Source: an uncultured Erysipelotrichaceae bacterium (GTDB lineage: Bacteria > Bacillota_I > Bacilli_A > Erysipelotrichales > Erysipelotrichaceae). From it: DNA of 39,132 bases. The notes under the pieces are model-generated. The model did no database searches. It was not told where the DNA came from and saw nothing but the letters and a program-made list of their open reading frames with translations. Position numbers and translations under genes: made by a program. The stretch lies in NCBI GenBank assembly GCA_944325935.1, contig CALVCF010000003.1, forward strand, positions 1 to 39,132. Direction: 5' to 3'. Below are positions 1 through 7,164 of the stretch, one piece after another (position 1 is the first letter of the stretch; each line of letters begins with the position of its first letter).

Positions 1-2
1 TC

Positions 3-89
3 ATCGATTCTAATGTCCATGCCTATAATTTCCTTTATGAAAGCTATTTCAAAAGGATCGATGAATTTCTTGATCATTACTTATTTTAG
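3..89 (+). CDS. C-terminal end of an upstream gene (partial)
   Basis: An open frame enters from the left edge and stops at TAG 87-89, encoding 28 residues that end in RIDEFLDHYLF. The frame has a natural amino-acid mix and its stop codon merges with a terminator, so it is probably a real 3' end. An amphipathic FLDxYL ending is common in alpha/beta hydrolases, but this is too little sequence to name a family. Confidence 0.5.
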   Translation: MDSNVHAYNFLYESYFKRIDEFLDHYLF

Positions 90-110
90 GGCTTAAAGGC
101 CCTTTTTTTT
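88..110 (+). terminator. Intrinsic terminator after the upstream gene
   Basis: AGGGC (88-92) pairs with GCCCT (99-103) around a 6-nt loop and is followed by a run of T. The stem starts inside the TAG stop codon of the upstream gene. Confidence 0.8.
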
Positions 111-115
111 GAAAA

Positions 116-130
116 TGTTTGCGTTTACAT
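116..130 (-). promoter_or_regulatory. CcpA catabolite-responsive element (cre) at ppdK
   Basis: Read on the minus strand, the 15 bases ATGTAAACGCAAACA match the cre consensus WTGNAANCGNWNNCW at every defined position. The site is centred about 40 bases before the predicted ppdK transcription start and covers the -35 region, a position that normally gives repression by CcpA with HPr-Ser-P when sugar is plentiful. The match is seen directly; the repression is inferred. Confidence 0.65.
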
Positions 131-147
131 TTTTTTAGAGATTTTCG

Positions 148-177
148 TGTTATAATCTAAGAAGTTAAGTAAGGAGG
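148..177 (+). promoter_or_regulatory. Extended -10 promoter and ribosome site of ppdK
   Basis: TGT followed by TATAAT (151-156) forms an extended -10 box; no good -35 hexamer lies at the proper distance, which fits the overlapping cre site. AAGGAGG at 171-177 is a near-perfect Shine-Dalgarno sequence 5 bases before the ATG at 183. Confidence 0.75.
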
Positions 178-182
178 AAAAT

Positions 183-2810
183 ATGAGCACTAAATACGTA
201 TATATGTTTAGTGAAGGCAATGGTTCGATGCGTGAACTGCTTGGTGGCAAGGGCGCTAACTTAGCCGAAATGACTAATTTAGGCATGCCGGTTCCCCAAG
301 GTTTTACAATAACGACCGAAGCTTGTACGCGTTATTATGACGATGGCGAAAAGATCGCTCCTGAGATCATGGAAGAGATCGAAGAGGCTAAGAAAAAATT
401 AGAAGAATTATCTAATAAAAAATTGGGAGATCCCACAAATCCCTTATTGGTCTCGGTACGCTCGGGTGCCAGGGCCAGTATGCCTGGTATGATGGACACC
501 ATTTTGAATCTTGGCATTAATGACGAGGTCGTCGAAACAATCGCGAAAGCAACTAATAATGAACGTTTCGCTTATGATTCATACCGCCGTTTCATTCAAA
601 TGTTTGCGGATGTCGTCATGGGCCTTCCCAAAAGTGAATTTGAAGTTATCATTGATGAATTAAAGGAAAAGAAGGGTGTTAAGCTCGATACGGAATTAGA
701 TGCTGACGACCTAAAAGAGATGGTCGCCCGTTTTAAGGAATTCTACCGTGCTAACCTCCACGACGATTTCCCCACTGATCCAAAAGTACAATTAGAAAAG
801 GCGATTGAAGCTGTTTTCAGGTCTTGGAACAATCCGCGCGCAATCTATTATCGCAAGATGAATGATATCCCTTCATCTTGGGGTACGGCAGTTAATGTTC
901 AAATGATGGTCTTTGGCAATATGGGTGATGATTGCGGTACTGGTGTCGCCTTTACCAGAAATCCTGCCACCGGTGAAAAGAAACTCTTTGGCGAATTTCT
1001 TATGAATGCCCAAGGGGAAGATGTTGTCGCCGGTGTTAGAACACCACAAACGATCGATCATCTCAAAGAGGTCATGCCTGAAGCATACGATCAGTTTGTC
1101 GATATCTGTGATCGTTTAGAAAAACATTATCATGACATGCAGGATATGGAATTTACCATTGAGCATGGCAAGTTATATATGTTGCAGACCCGTAATGGCA
1201 AGCGTACAGCTGCTGCTGCTTTAAAAGTTGCTTGCGACTTGGTCGATGAAGGGCTCATTGATAAAGATCAAGCCCTGATGATGGTTGAACCTAAACAACT
1301 CGATTCTTTGTTGCATCCTCAATTTGATGCCGACGAATTAAAGAAAGCCGAAGTTATTGCAACCGGCCTTGCAGCATCACCTGGTGCGGCAACAGGCGAG
1401 ATCCGTTTCTCGGCGGAAGATGCGATCAAAGCCAGTGAAGAAGGTCATAAGGTCGTCTTGGTCAGACTTGAGACATCGCCAGAAGATATCGAAGGTATGG
1501 CTAAGGCTGAAGGTATCCTCACTGTCCGGGGCGGTATGACTTCTCATGCTGCTGTTGTCGCTCGCGGTATGGGTGCTTGTTGTGTTTCGGGCTGTGGCGA
1601 GGTCGTCATCGATGAAGAAGCCAAGACGATGACCGTTAAAGGCAAGGTCTATCACGAAGGTGATTTCATTTCGATCGATGGTACGACTGGTCATGTCTAT
1701 GGCCAGGCAATCAAAACGGTCCCTGCTTCGATCTCTGGCTATTTTGGCCGTTTCATGGCTTGGGCGGATGAAACAAGAAAATTACAGGTCCGCACTAACG
1801 CTGATACACCAAGAGATGCTAAACAAGCTAAAGATTTTGGCGCACAGGGAATTGGTCTTGTCAGAACGGAACATATGTTCTTTGAAGCTGAAAGGATCAA
1901 AGCCGTTCGTGAGATGATCGTCTCAAAGACTTCTGAACAAAGAAAGGCCGCTTTAGCGAAGATTCTGCCGATGCAGCAAGGTGACTTTGAAGCGATCTAT
2001 GAAGTCATGGAAGGCTTGCCGGTTACTATCCGCTACTTGGATCCACCTTTACATGAATTCTTGCCGAATACGCCTGAAGAGATCAAAGAACTCGCTAAAG
2101 AGATGAATATCTCTGAAGATGAATTAAATAATGTTGTCAGTTCATTGCATGAATTCAACCCGATGATGGGTCATCGCGGTTGCCGTTTAGCAGTGACTTA
2201 TCCCGAAATTGCCGAGATGCAAACAGAAGCTGTTATTCAAGCGGCTATCAATGTCAATAAGCGCCATCCGGAATTCAATGTCCATCCAGAGATCATGATT
2301 CCACTAGTAGGCGATGAGGCTGAATTGAAGTTTGTCAAGAACATTGTCGACAAGACCGCTAAAGAAGTCATGACAAGAAACAATGTAACGATCGACTACA
2401 AGGTCGGTACAATGATCGAGATCCCGCGTGCCGCTTTATTGGCCGATGAAATCGCCAAAGAAGCTGAGTTCTTCTCATTTGGCACTAATGACTTGACTCA
2501 GATGACCTTCGGTTTCTCTCGCGACGATGCCGGTTCCTTCCTTAAGGATTACTACGATCGCAAGATTTATGAACAGGATCCATTCGCCCGTCTGGATCAA
2601 AAGGGCGTTGGCAAACTTGTCAAGATGGCGGCTGAACTCGGTCGTACAACACGCCCGGATATCAAGCTTGGTATCTGTGGTGAACATGGCGGCGATCCTT
2701 CCAGTATCGACTTCTGCCATCGAGTTGGCTTGACCTATGTTTCTTGTTCGCCATATCGTGTTCCAATTGCGCGTTTAGCTGCTGCACAGGCTGCGATCCG
2801 AAACAAGTAA
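183..2810 (+). CDS. ppdK: Pyruvate, phosphate dikinase
   Basis: Cytosolic enzyme interconverting pyruvate, ATP and phosphate with phosphoenolpyruvate, AMP and pyrophosphate; in anaerobes it can run in the glycolytic or the gluconeogenic direction. At 875 residues it has the usual family length. The N-terminal ATP-grasp domain opens with GGKGANLAEM near residue 22; the swivelling phosphohistidine domain carries GGMTSHAAVVARGMG with the catalytic His at residue 455, the same number as in the Clostridium symbiosum enzyme; the C-terminal TIM barrel has GHRGCRLAVTYPEI and the SFGTNDLTQ and GICGEHGGDP motifs near the end. The start is fixed by AAGGAGG 5 bases upstream. It is monocistronic, between two terminators, and an exact cre site over its promoter suggests carbon catabolite control. 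Confidence 0.97.
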   Translation: MSTKYVYMFSEGNGSMRELLGGKGANLAEMTNLGMPVPQGFTITTEACTRYYDDGEKIAPEIMEEIEEAKKKLEELSNKKLGDPTNPLLVSVRSGARASMPGMMDTILNLGINDEVVETIAKATNNERFAYDSYRRFIQMFADVVMGLPKSEFEVIIDELKEKKGVKLDTELDADDLKEMVARFKEFYRANLHDDFPTDPKVQLEKAIEAVFRSWNNPRAIYYRKMNDIPSSWGTAVNVQMMVFGNMGDDCGTGVAFTRNPATGEKKLFGEFLMNAQGEDVVAGVRTPQTIDHLKEVMPEAYDQFVDICDRLEKHYHDMQDMEFTIEHGKLYMLQTRNGKRTAAAALKVACDLVDEGLIDKDQALMMVEPKQLDSLLHPQFDADELKKAEVIATGLAASPGAATGEIRFSAEDAIKASEEGHKVVLVRLETSPEDIEGMAKAEGILTVRGGMTSHAAVVARGMGACCVSGCGEVVIDEEAKTMTVKGKVYHEGDFISIDGTTGHVYGQAIKTVPASISGYFGRFMAWADETRKLQVRTNADTPRDAKQAKDFGAQGIGLVRTEHMFFEAERIKAVREMIVSKTSEQRKAALAKILPMQQGDFEAIYEVMEGLPVTIRYLDPPLHEFLPNTPEEIKELAKEMNISEDELNNVVSSLHEFNPMMGHRGCRLAVTYPEIAEMQTEAVIQAAINVNKRHPEFNVHPEIMIPLVGDEAELKFVKNIVDKTAKEVMTRNNVTIDYKVGTMIEIPRAALLADEIAKEAEFFSFGTNDLTQMTFGFSRDDAGSFLKDYYDRKIYEQDPFARLDQKGVGKLVKMAAELGRTTRPDIKLGICGEHGGDPSSIDFCHRVGLTYVSCSPYRVPIARLAAAQAAIRNK

Positions 2811-3255
2811 GAATCAATAGTGTCCTATAAAATACCATTATCAGAAAACATATTGAAACCTAATAAGATAAATGTCTTCTATGATAATAAATGGGACATA
2901 GCAAGATGTGAATAATCAAGTAAAAGGGAATTGCCAAATATGACAACTCCCTTTTCTTTATATCAACAAGCTAAATTAAAAGCTTTTTGATGATATTTAA
3001 TTGTTTGCAAAAGCATTTATTATCTCAAACGATCTTAGAGCACTTTAGATCGTGCCGCTTTTCTAATTACTTAATAGTTTAATTTGCCGAGGGCTCATCT
3101 ATACTTACGACAAGATAGAAAACATTAAAGAAGAAAGCAGATAAATATAAGGTTTTTGCCATGTATTTCTGTTCTTGGGCATCAAGATGAATTTTAAGCG
3201 CTCAAGGTGGGACTCTGATTTGAATAAGATCTCAGCTAATGGTAAGATTATAGAG
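2811..3255. other. 445-bp stretch without a convincing gene
   Basis: It holds the ppdK terminator (2922-2960), a 7-bp inverted repeat at 3029-3053 (ACGATCT and AGATCGT) without a T-run, and a weak promoter candidate (TTTAAT at 3078, TATACT at 3100-3105). The frame of the GNAT gene stays open back to about 3175, but those extra codons do not resemble the family. No other gene is visible. Confidence 0.5.
2922..2960 (+). terminator. Intrinsic terminator of ppdK
   Basis: AAAAGGGA at 2922-2929 pairs with TCCCTTTT at 2948-2955, extended by TTG/CAA across one mismatch, and a T-rich run follows. It lies 111 bases after the ppdK stop. Confidence 0.75.
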
Positions 3256-3783
3256 ATGGAATTAAGAGAGATTGGTTTAAAAGACGAAAACCTTGCTGAT
3301 ATCAAAAGTTTATATTTGAAAGCTTTTCCTAATAACGAGCGGAAATCCTTTAAGTTGATCTTAGAAAAAGTTTCCTTAGGTCAGATGAAGATCTACGGAG
3401 CCTTTGATAATGGTTTTGTAGGCGAAGCGATCATGATCTTGGATGATGATCTAGCCCTGTTGGATTATTTGGCGATCGCGGAAAATGTCAGAAGTAAGGG
3501 TTATGGCTCTAAGATCTTAAAAGAGCTTTTAAAGATTTATCAAAAAGAGCGTCTATTCTTAGAGATCGAAAGTACGGTTGATCAGAATCCTCTAAAACTT
3601 AAGCGCAAAAACTTTTACCTTAAGAACGGTTTTAAAGTATTAGATTTTGAAGTGATGCTTTTTGGGGTGAGAATGGAACTTTTGAGTGATGGTTCAAACA
3701 TCAGCTATGAAGAGTATTTTAATATCTATCGCCATCTTTTTAGTGCATATGATCTAAATAAGATCTATAAGTTGGAGAAATAA
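3256..3783 (+). CDS. GNAT-family N-acetyltransferase
   Basis: About 175 residues with a GNAT pattern: an N-terminal strand and helix (LREIGLKDENLADIKSLYL), then DDLALLDYLAIAENVRSKGYGSKIL, where R/K-x-K-G-Y-G-S is the acetyl-CoA pyrophosphate loop (motif A), and a late LKRKNFYLKNGFKV segment typical of motif B. Substrate unknown. The start is uncertain: ATG 3256 begins at the domain but has a poor ribosome site; TTG 3220 has AAGGTGG 9 bases upstream; the frame stays open to TTG 3175. It ends 2 bases before rseP, so the two are probably co-transcribed, though no functional link is evident. Confidence 0.8.
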   Translation: MELREIGLKDENLADIKSLYLKAFPNNERKSFKLILEKVSLGQMKIYGAFDNGFVGEAIMILDDDLALLDYLAIAENVRSKGYGSKILKELLKIYQKERLFLEIESTVDQNPLKLKRKNFYLKNGFKVLDFEVMLFGVRMELLSDGSNISYEEYFNIYRHLFSAYDLNKIYKLEK

Positions 3784-3785
3784 GA

Positions 3786-4862
3786 ATGTTTATTGTGATT
3801 TTTATTTTATTTATCTTATTGTTGTCAGCGATTATTGTGGTCCACGAATTCGGTCACTTGATCGCAGCTAAAGTTTTTAAAGTATATTGCCCTGAGTTTT
3901 CGATCGGTATGGGTCCAAAACTTTGTTCATTTAAGGGCAAAGAGACTGAGTATTGCTTAAGAGCTTTGCCTGTCGGCGGCTTTGTGGCGATGGCTGGTGA
4001 TACCGACAATAGTTTAGAGACCAGCGTTGATACGACTAATATCCCCTTTGAAAGAACCTTGCCTGGGATCGCTAAATGGAAAAGAGCGATCATTATGATG
4101 GCAGGGGTCATTATGAATATGGTCTTAGCAGTCGTGATCGTGGCCTTAGTCCTTTTATACAATGGTTCTTATGCTGTTTCACCCGAACCTTTGATCGGTG
4201 CTGTGCAAGAGAATACCCCTGCTTATCGTGCCGGTTTAAAACAGGGCGATCTTATTACTAGGTTGGAGTATCAGGATCTTGGTATCAGCTCCGAGCCCAA
4301 GACTTTTGATGATATCGGTACTTTTACATACGGTCATGAAAACGAAGTCCTAACAATCACCGTAGAGCGCGATGGGGAAAGTTTGAGCTTTGATCTTCAG
4401 GCCGAGTTTAATGAAGAAAGCAATTCTTATCTTATCGGCATCAGTTCGCCTGGTCTTAAGGCCATCAGTATCAATCTTTTCAATTGCTGGTATTATGCGA
4501 TCGATTATTTATGGTATGTAGTCAGAACGATCTTCATGTCTTTAGGTCAGCTCTTGAAAGGGGTCGGTCTTGAAAATCTTTCCGGTCCGGTTGGGATTTA
4601 TCAGGCGACCGAAGAAGCCATCAACATGGGCGCTCAATCTTATATCCTCATGATCGCCGTGCTGTCGGTCAATGTTGGCATCATCAACGCTTTGCCATTA
4701 CCTATTTTAGACGGCGGCAGGGTCTTGATCTTGATCATTGAGGCGCTTATTGGAAGGCCGCTTTCCGAAAAGGCGATCTCATATTTGATGGGCGTATCAC
4801 TTTTTTTGATCTTGGCTTTATTTGTCTTTGCGACATATCAGGATATATTGCGACTACTTTAA
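3786..4862 (+). CDS. rseP: Site-2 intramembrane zinc metalloprotease RseP
   Basis: Membrane protease of the S2P/M50 family that cleaves transmembrane substrates such as anti-sigma factors and remnant signal peptides. HEFGH at residues 20-24 in the first membrane helix provides the zinc-binding His pair and catalytic Glu; the third ligand is the Asp of PLPILDGGR near residue 309. A PDZ domain occupies roughly residues 130-200 (ENTPAYRAGLKQGDLI). The length of 358 residues is normal for Gram-positive members. GGAGA lies 9 bases before the ATG, inside the preceding gene. RseP genes of Firmicutes often sit beside dxr, cdsA or proS; here the neighbours are a GNAT gene and galE, so the usual context is lost. 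Confidence 0.95.
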   Translation: MFIVIFILFILLLSAIIVVHEFGHLIAAKVFKVYCPEFSIGMGPKLCSFKGKETEYCLRALPVGGFVAMAGDTDNSLETSVDTTNIPFERTLPGIAKWKRAIIMMAGVIMNMVLAVVIVALVLLYNGSYAVSPEPLIGAVQENTPAYRAGLKQGDLITRLEYQDLGISSEPKTFDDIGTFTYGHENEVLTITVERDGESLSFDLQAEFNEESNSYLIGISSPGLKAISINLFNCWYYAIDYLWYVVRTIFMSLGQLLKGVGLENLSGPVGIYQATEEAINMGAQSYILMIAVLSVNVGIINALPLPILDGGRVLILIIEALIGRPLSEKAISYLMGVSLFLILALFVFATYQDILRLL

Positions 4863-4871
4863 GGAGGAACT

Positions 4872-5888
4872 ATGCGTATCTTAGTTACAGGAGGCTTGGG
4901 CTACATAGGCTCGCACACCGTCGTTGAACTTTTAGCAAATGATTACGATGTAAGCATTGTCGACAATCTCTACAATTCCAACATCCATGTCTTGGACCGG
5001 ATCGAAAAATTAACAAGTAAAAGCGCGACCTTTTACCAAGTTGACATCTTAGACAAGGAAGCATTAGAGAAAGTATTTCAAAAAGAACATTTTGATGCCG
5101 TTATTCATTTTGCGGGCTATAAGGCAGTCGGCGAGTCAGTGGCTATTCCCTTGACTTATTATCAGAATAATATCGCTGGCAGCTTGAACCTATATGAGCT
5201 CATGCATAAGTACGGGGTGGAAAAGATCGTCTTTTCCTCAAGTGCGACGGTCTACGGCGATGATTTTGCCGTTCCTTTTAAGGAAGAATACGGCCTTGGC
5301 ACAACTACCAATCCCTATGGAACAACTAAGAAATTCAACGAGATCATCTTAAGCGATCTTGCGAAAGCTAAACAAATAGGATCAGCGATCTTACTTAGAT
5401 ATTTTAATCCGATCGGCGCCCATGAAAGCGGATTGTTAGGTGAAGTACCCAATGGCATCCCCAACAATCTTGTACCTTATATTGCCAGAGTTGCCAGTGG
5501 TAAACTTGACAAATTACGAGTCTTTGGCAACGACTATGATACGATCGATGGTACAGGTGTGCGCGACTACATCCATGTGGTCGATTTAGCAAAGGCCCAT
5601 GTCTTAGCTTTAGACTATAGCTTTAAGCATGAAGGGGTCGAGGTGTTTAATATCGGCACAGGAAAGGGTTACAGTGTTCTTGAAGTATTGCATGCTTATG
5701 AAAGGGCATGCCAAAAAAAACTTCCTTATGAAATCGTTGCAAGAAGGCCGGGCGATATCGCTTCATGTTTTGCAGATTGTTCCAAAGCTCAAGCATTACT
5801 GGGCTTTAAGGCACAATATGATATCGATAAAATGTGTGAAGATTCCTATCGGTTCACGGTTATGAACCCGGATGGTATCGATAAATAA
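4872..5888 (+). CDS. galE: UDP-glucose 4-epimerase
   Basis: Extended short-chain dehydrogenase that interconverts UDP-glucose and UDP-galactose through an NAD-bound 4-keto intermediate, supplying galactose for envelope polymers or feeding the Leloir pathway. GGLGYIGSH at residues 7-15 is the NAD-binding Rossmann motif; SSSATVYG supplies the catalytic Ser/Thr, and the YxxxK pair is Tyr149/Lys153 in NPYGTTKK. ILLRYFNPIGAH and GTGVRDYIHV are GalE signatures. The length of 338 residues is typical. AAGGAGG lies 5 bases before ATG and only 9 bases separate it from rseP, so it is in that transcript. No other galactose genes are nearby and no clear terminator follows. Confidence 0.96.
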   Translation: MRILVTGGLGYIGSHTVVELLANDYDVSIVDNLYNSNIHVLDRIEKLTSKSATFYQVDILDKEALEKVFQKEHFDAVIHFAGYKAVGESVAIPLTYYQNNIAGSLNLYELMHKYGVEKIVFSSSATVYGDDFAVPFKEEYGLGTTTNPYGTTKKFNEIILSDLAKAKQIGSAILLRYFNPIGAHESGLLGEVPNGIPNNLVPYIARVASGKLDKLRVFGNDYDTIDGTGVRDYIHVVDLAKAHVLALDYSFKHEGVEVFNIGTGKGYSVLEVLHAYERACQKKLPYEIVARRPGDIASCFADCSKAQALLGFKAQYDIDKMCEDSYRFTVMNPDGIDK

Positions 5889-5942
5889 AACGATAAATTT
5901 AAATTAAAATAAAAATATAAAAAATTATAGAAATAAAATGTG

Positions 5943-5990
5943 AAATTTAGTGATAAATTTATTGATTAATAGATCGTTTTCTTCTATAAT
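5943..5990 (+). promoter_or_regulatory. Promoter with adjacent AT palindrome ahead of the Phd-led operon
   Basis: TTGATT (5962-5967) and TATAAT (5985-5990) are separated by exactly 17 bases. Immediately upstream, AAATTTA (5943-5949) and TAAATTT (5954-5960) form a perfect 7-bp inverted repeat around GTGA. The placement suits an operator, possibly for the Phd-like protein made from this transcript, since that family commonly autoregulates by binding palindromes. The operator role is inferred. Confidence 0.7.
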
Positions 5991-6010
5991 TTTTTTATGG
6001 AGAAAAACTA

Positions 6011-6238
6011 ATGAAAAAAAGTCGATTAGCGATCAGTTTAGATTCACTAGTACCAATCAGCAGCCTCAATCAGGGAAAGGCTGCTAAGATTATTGGTGAA
6101 TTGGCGGATGAAGACATTAAGATCGTCATCAAGAATAACGAACCGATAGCGGCAATTCTCTCGATGGCGCGCTTGAATCAATTGATCGACGAAGAATATG
6201 AATTAAAAGCGAAATTAGAGAAAGAGGTGAGCCTATGA
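6011..6238 (+). CDS. Phd/YefM-family antitoxin-like protein, no partner toxin
   Basis: Seventy-five residues resembling the Phd/YefM antitoxin fold: a short N-terminal strand with SLVPISSLNQGKAAKII, then DIKIVIKNNEPIAAILSMARLNQLID, which is the typical 'nnepvavlls...y..l' block, and a charged helix at the end. Classical members bind operator DNA through the N-terminal part and neutralise a RelE/Doc/VapC toxin with the C-terminal tail. Here the next gene, overlapping by ATGA, encodes a membrane protein and not a toxin. GGAG lies 8 bases before the ATG. It is likely the autoregulator or a regulator of the wall operon it heads. Family assignment is fairly sure; role is inferred. Confidence 0.75.
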   Translation: MKKSRLAISLDSLVPISSLNQGKAAKIIGELADEDIKIVIKNNEPIAAILSMARLNQLIDEEYELKAKLEKEVSL

Positions 6239-7164
6239 GACGTAAAGTTAATTGGCGTAATCTCCTTTTGATATTTTCAGCAATCATCCTAATGGTGTTG
6301 CTGGCTTTTTTCTTGATCTCTTTTATTAGTTCGCGCTTTGAAGATACCAAAGAGAATAATCTTGGCGAAGTAGAATCTGTCTCTAATTTTACAGTGGATC
6401 TTGTGGATTACGAAGTTTTTAAGACGCAAGAAGAATTTGATTTTGATTTTGTAGTGGCAAGACTGCGCTTCCGTGACCAAGAGCCTGTTAGTTATGATCT
6501 CAAAGATATGTATACCGATGAGGGTCTTAAGCTTTCTGAGATCGATAAATATGTCAGTGCCCTGGAAGAGAAGCATTATTATTTAGGGCGTCTTAATGTC
6601 GTCTATGAAATAAGCAGTGAAGAAAACAGTGCAACTTACGCCATCTTTATTCCTTATGATGATAAAGATAAAGATTCCTTGACTCTGTATGATGCCTTAA
6701 GCAAAGAAGAGATCACGATCGATCTTGATAAAAATCAAAAGGAACTGGCAAGTCTTGAGTATTCTACGGGTTCGGATATTGAGGTCAATGATATAAAGGC
6801 CAGTATTTCTGATAGTTTTATCTCGACCACCATTTATCAAGATGGCCAGTCTTACAGCTATCCCGAATCAGTCAAGATCTATAGTTTTGAACTTTCGATC
6901 AATAATGTCTTAGAAGAAGGTATTATGATCGAAGATGCTTACATCTTATTGGCAAACGGCGAAGAGATCCACGCCTTGGATGATAGTTATACTTCTATGA
7001 AGCATAACAATATGATAAACCGTGAATTAACTGACGGTGAAACAGGTTGTCTATTCTTTGAAATGTTCGCTTTAGATGATAACAGCGACCATAATGCAGA
7101 TCTATATATCAAATTTAGCAATAGTGAAGATTGGCTAATGCTTAGAACGGAGTTGGCGGAATGA
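6235..7164 (+). CDS. Membrane-anchored extracytoplasmic protein of unknown function
   Basis: I do not recognise this gene by name. The 309-residue product has a basic start (MRRKVNWR), one strong membrane helix at about residues 10-31, and an acidic, beta-rich outer part with no cysteine-based lipobox. Two similar segments, around residues 45-155 and 180-305, alternate hydrophobic strands with acidic turns and recall DUF4352-type immunoglobulin-like domains, though that is only a resemblance. It overlaps both neighbours by ATGA (6235-6238 and 7161-7164), so it is translationally coupled to the Phd-like gene and to the glucosaminidase, and probably works at the wall with the latter. Confidence 0.7.
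   Translation: MRRKVNWRNLLLIFSAIILMVLLAFFLISFISSRFEDTKENNLGEVESVSNFTVDLVDYEVFKTQEEFDFDFVVARLRFRDQEPVSYDLKDMYTDEGLKLSEIDKYVSALEEKHYYLGRLNVVYEISSEENSATYAIFIPYDDKDKDSLTLYDALSKEEITIDLDKNQKELASLEYSTGSDIEVNDIKASISDSFISTTIYQDGQSYSYPESVKIYSFELSINNVLEEGIMIEDAYILLANGEEIHALDDSYTSMKHNNMINRELTDGETGCLFFEMFALDDNSDHNADLYIKFSNSEDWLMLRTELAE

Noticed and set aside
3029-3053. A second terminator or small RNA after ppdK
   Set aside because: The inverted repeat ACGATCT/AGATCGT has an 11-base loop and no T-run, and no promoter precedes it; only mentioned as a repeat.
3161-3190. Short ORF starting at ATG 3161
   Set aside because: Only 9 codons, no conserved feature and no ribosome site at a proper distance.
6235-7164. 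The gene after the Phd-like protein as its toxin
   Set aside because: The product is a 309-residue membrane-anchored, acidic, beta-rich protein, unlike any RelE, Doc, VapC or HicA toxin, and it is too large.
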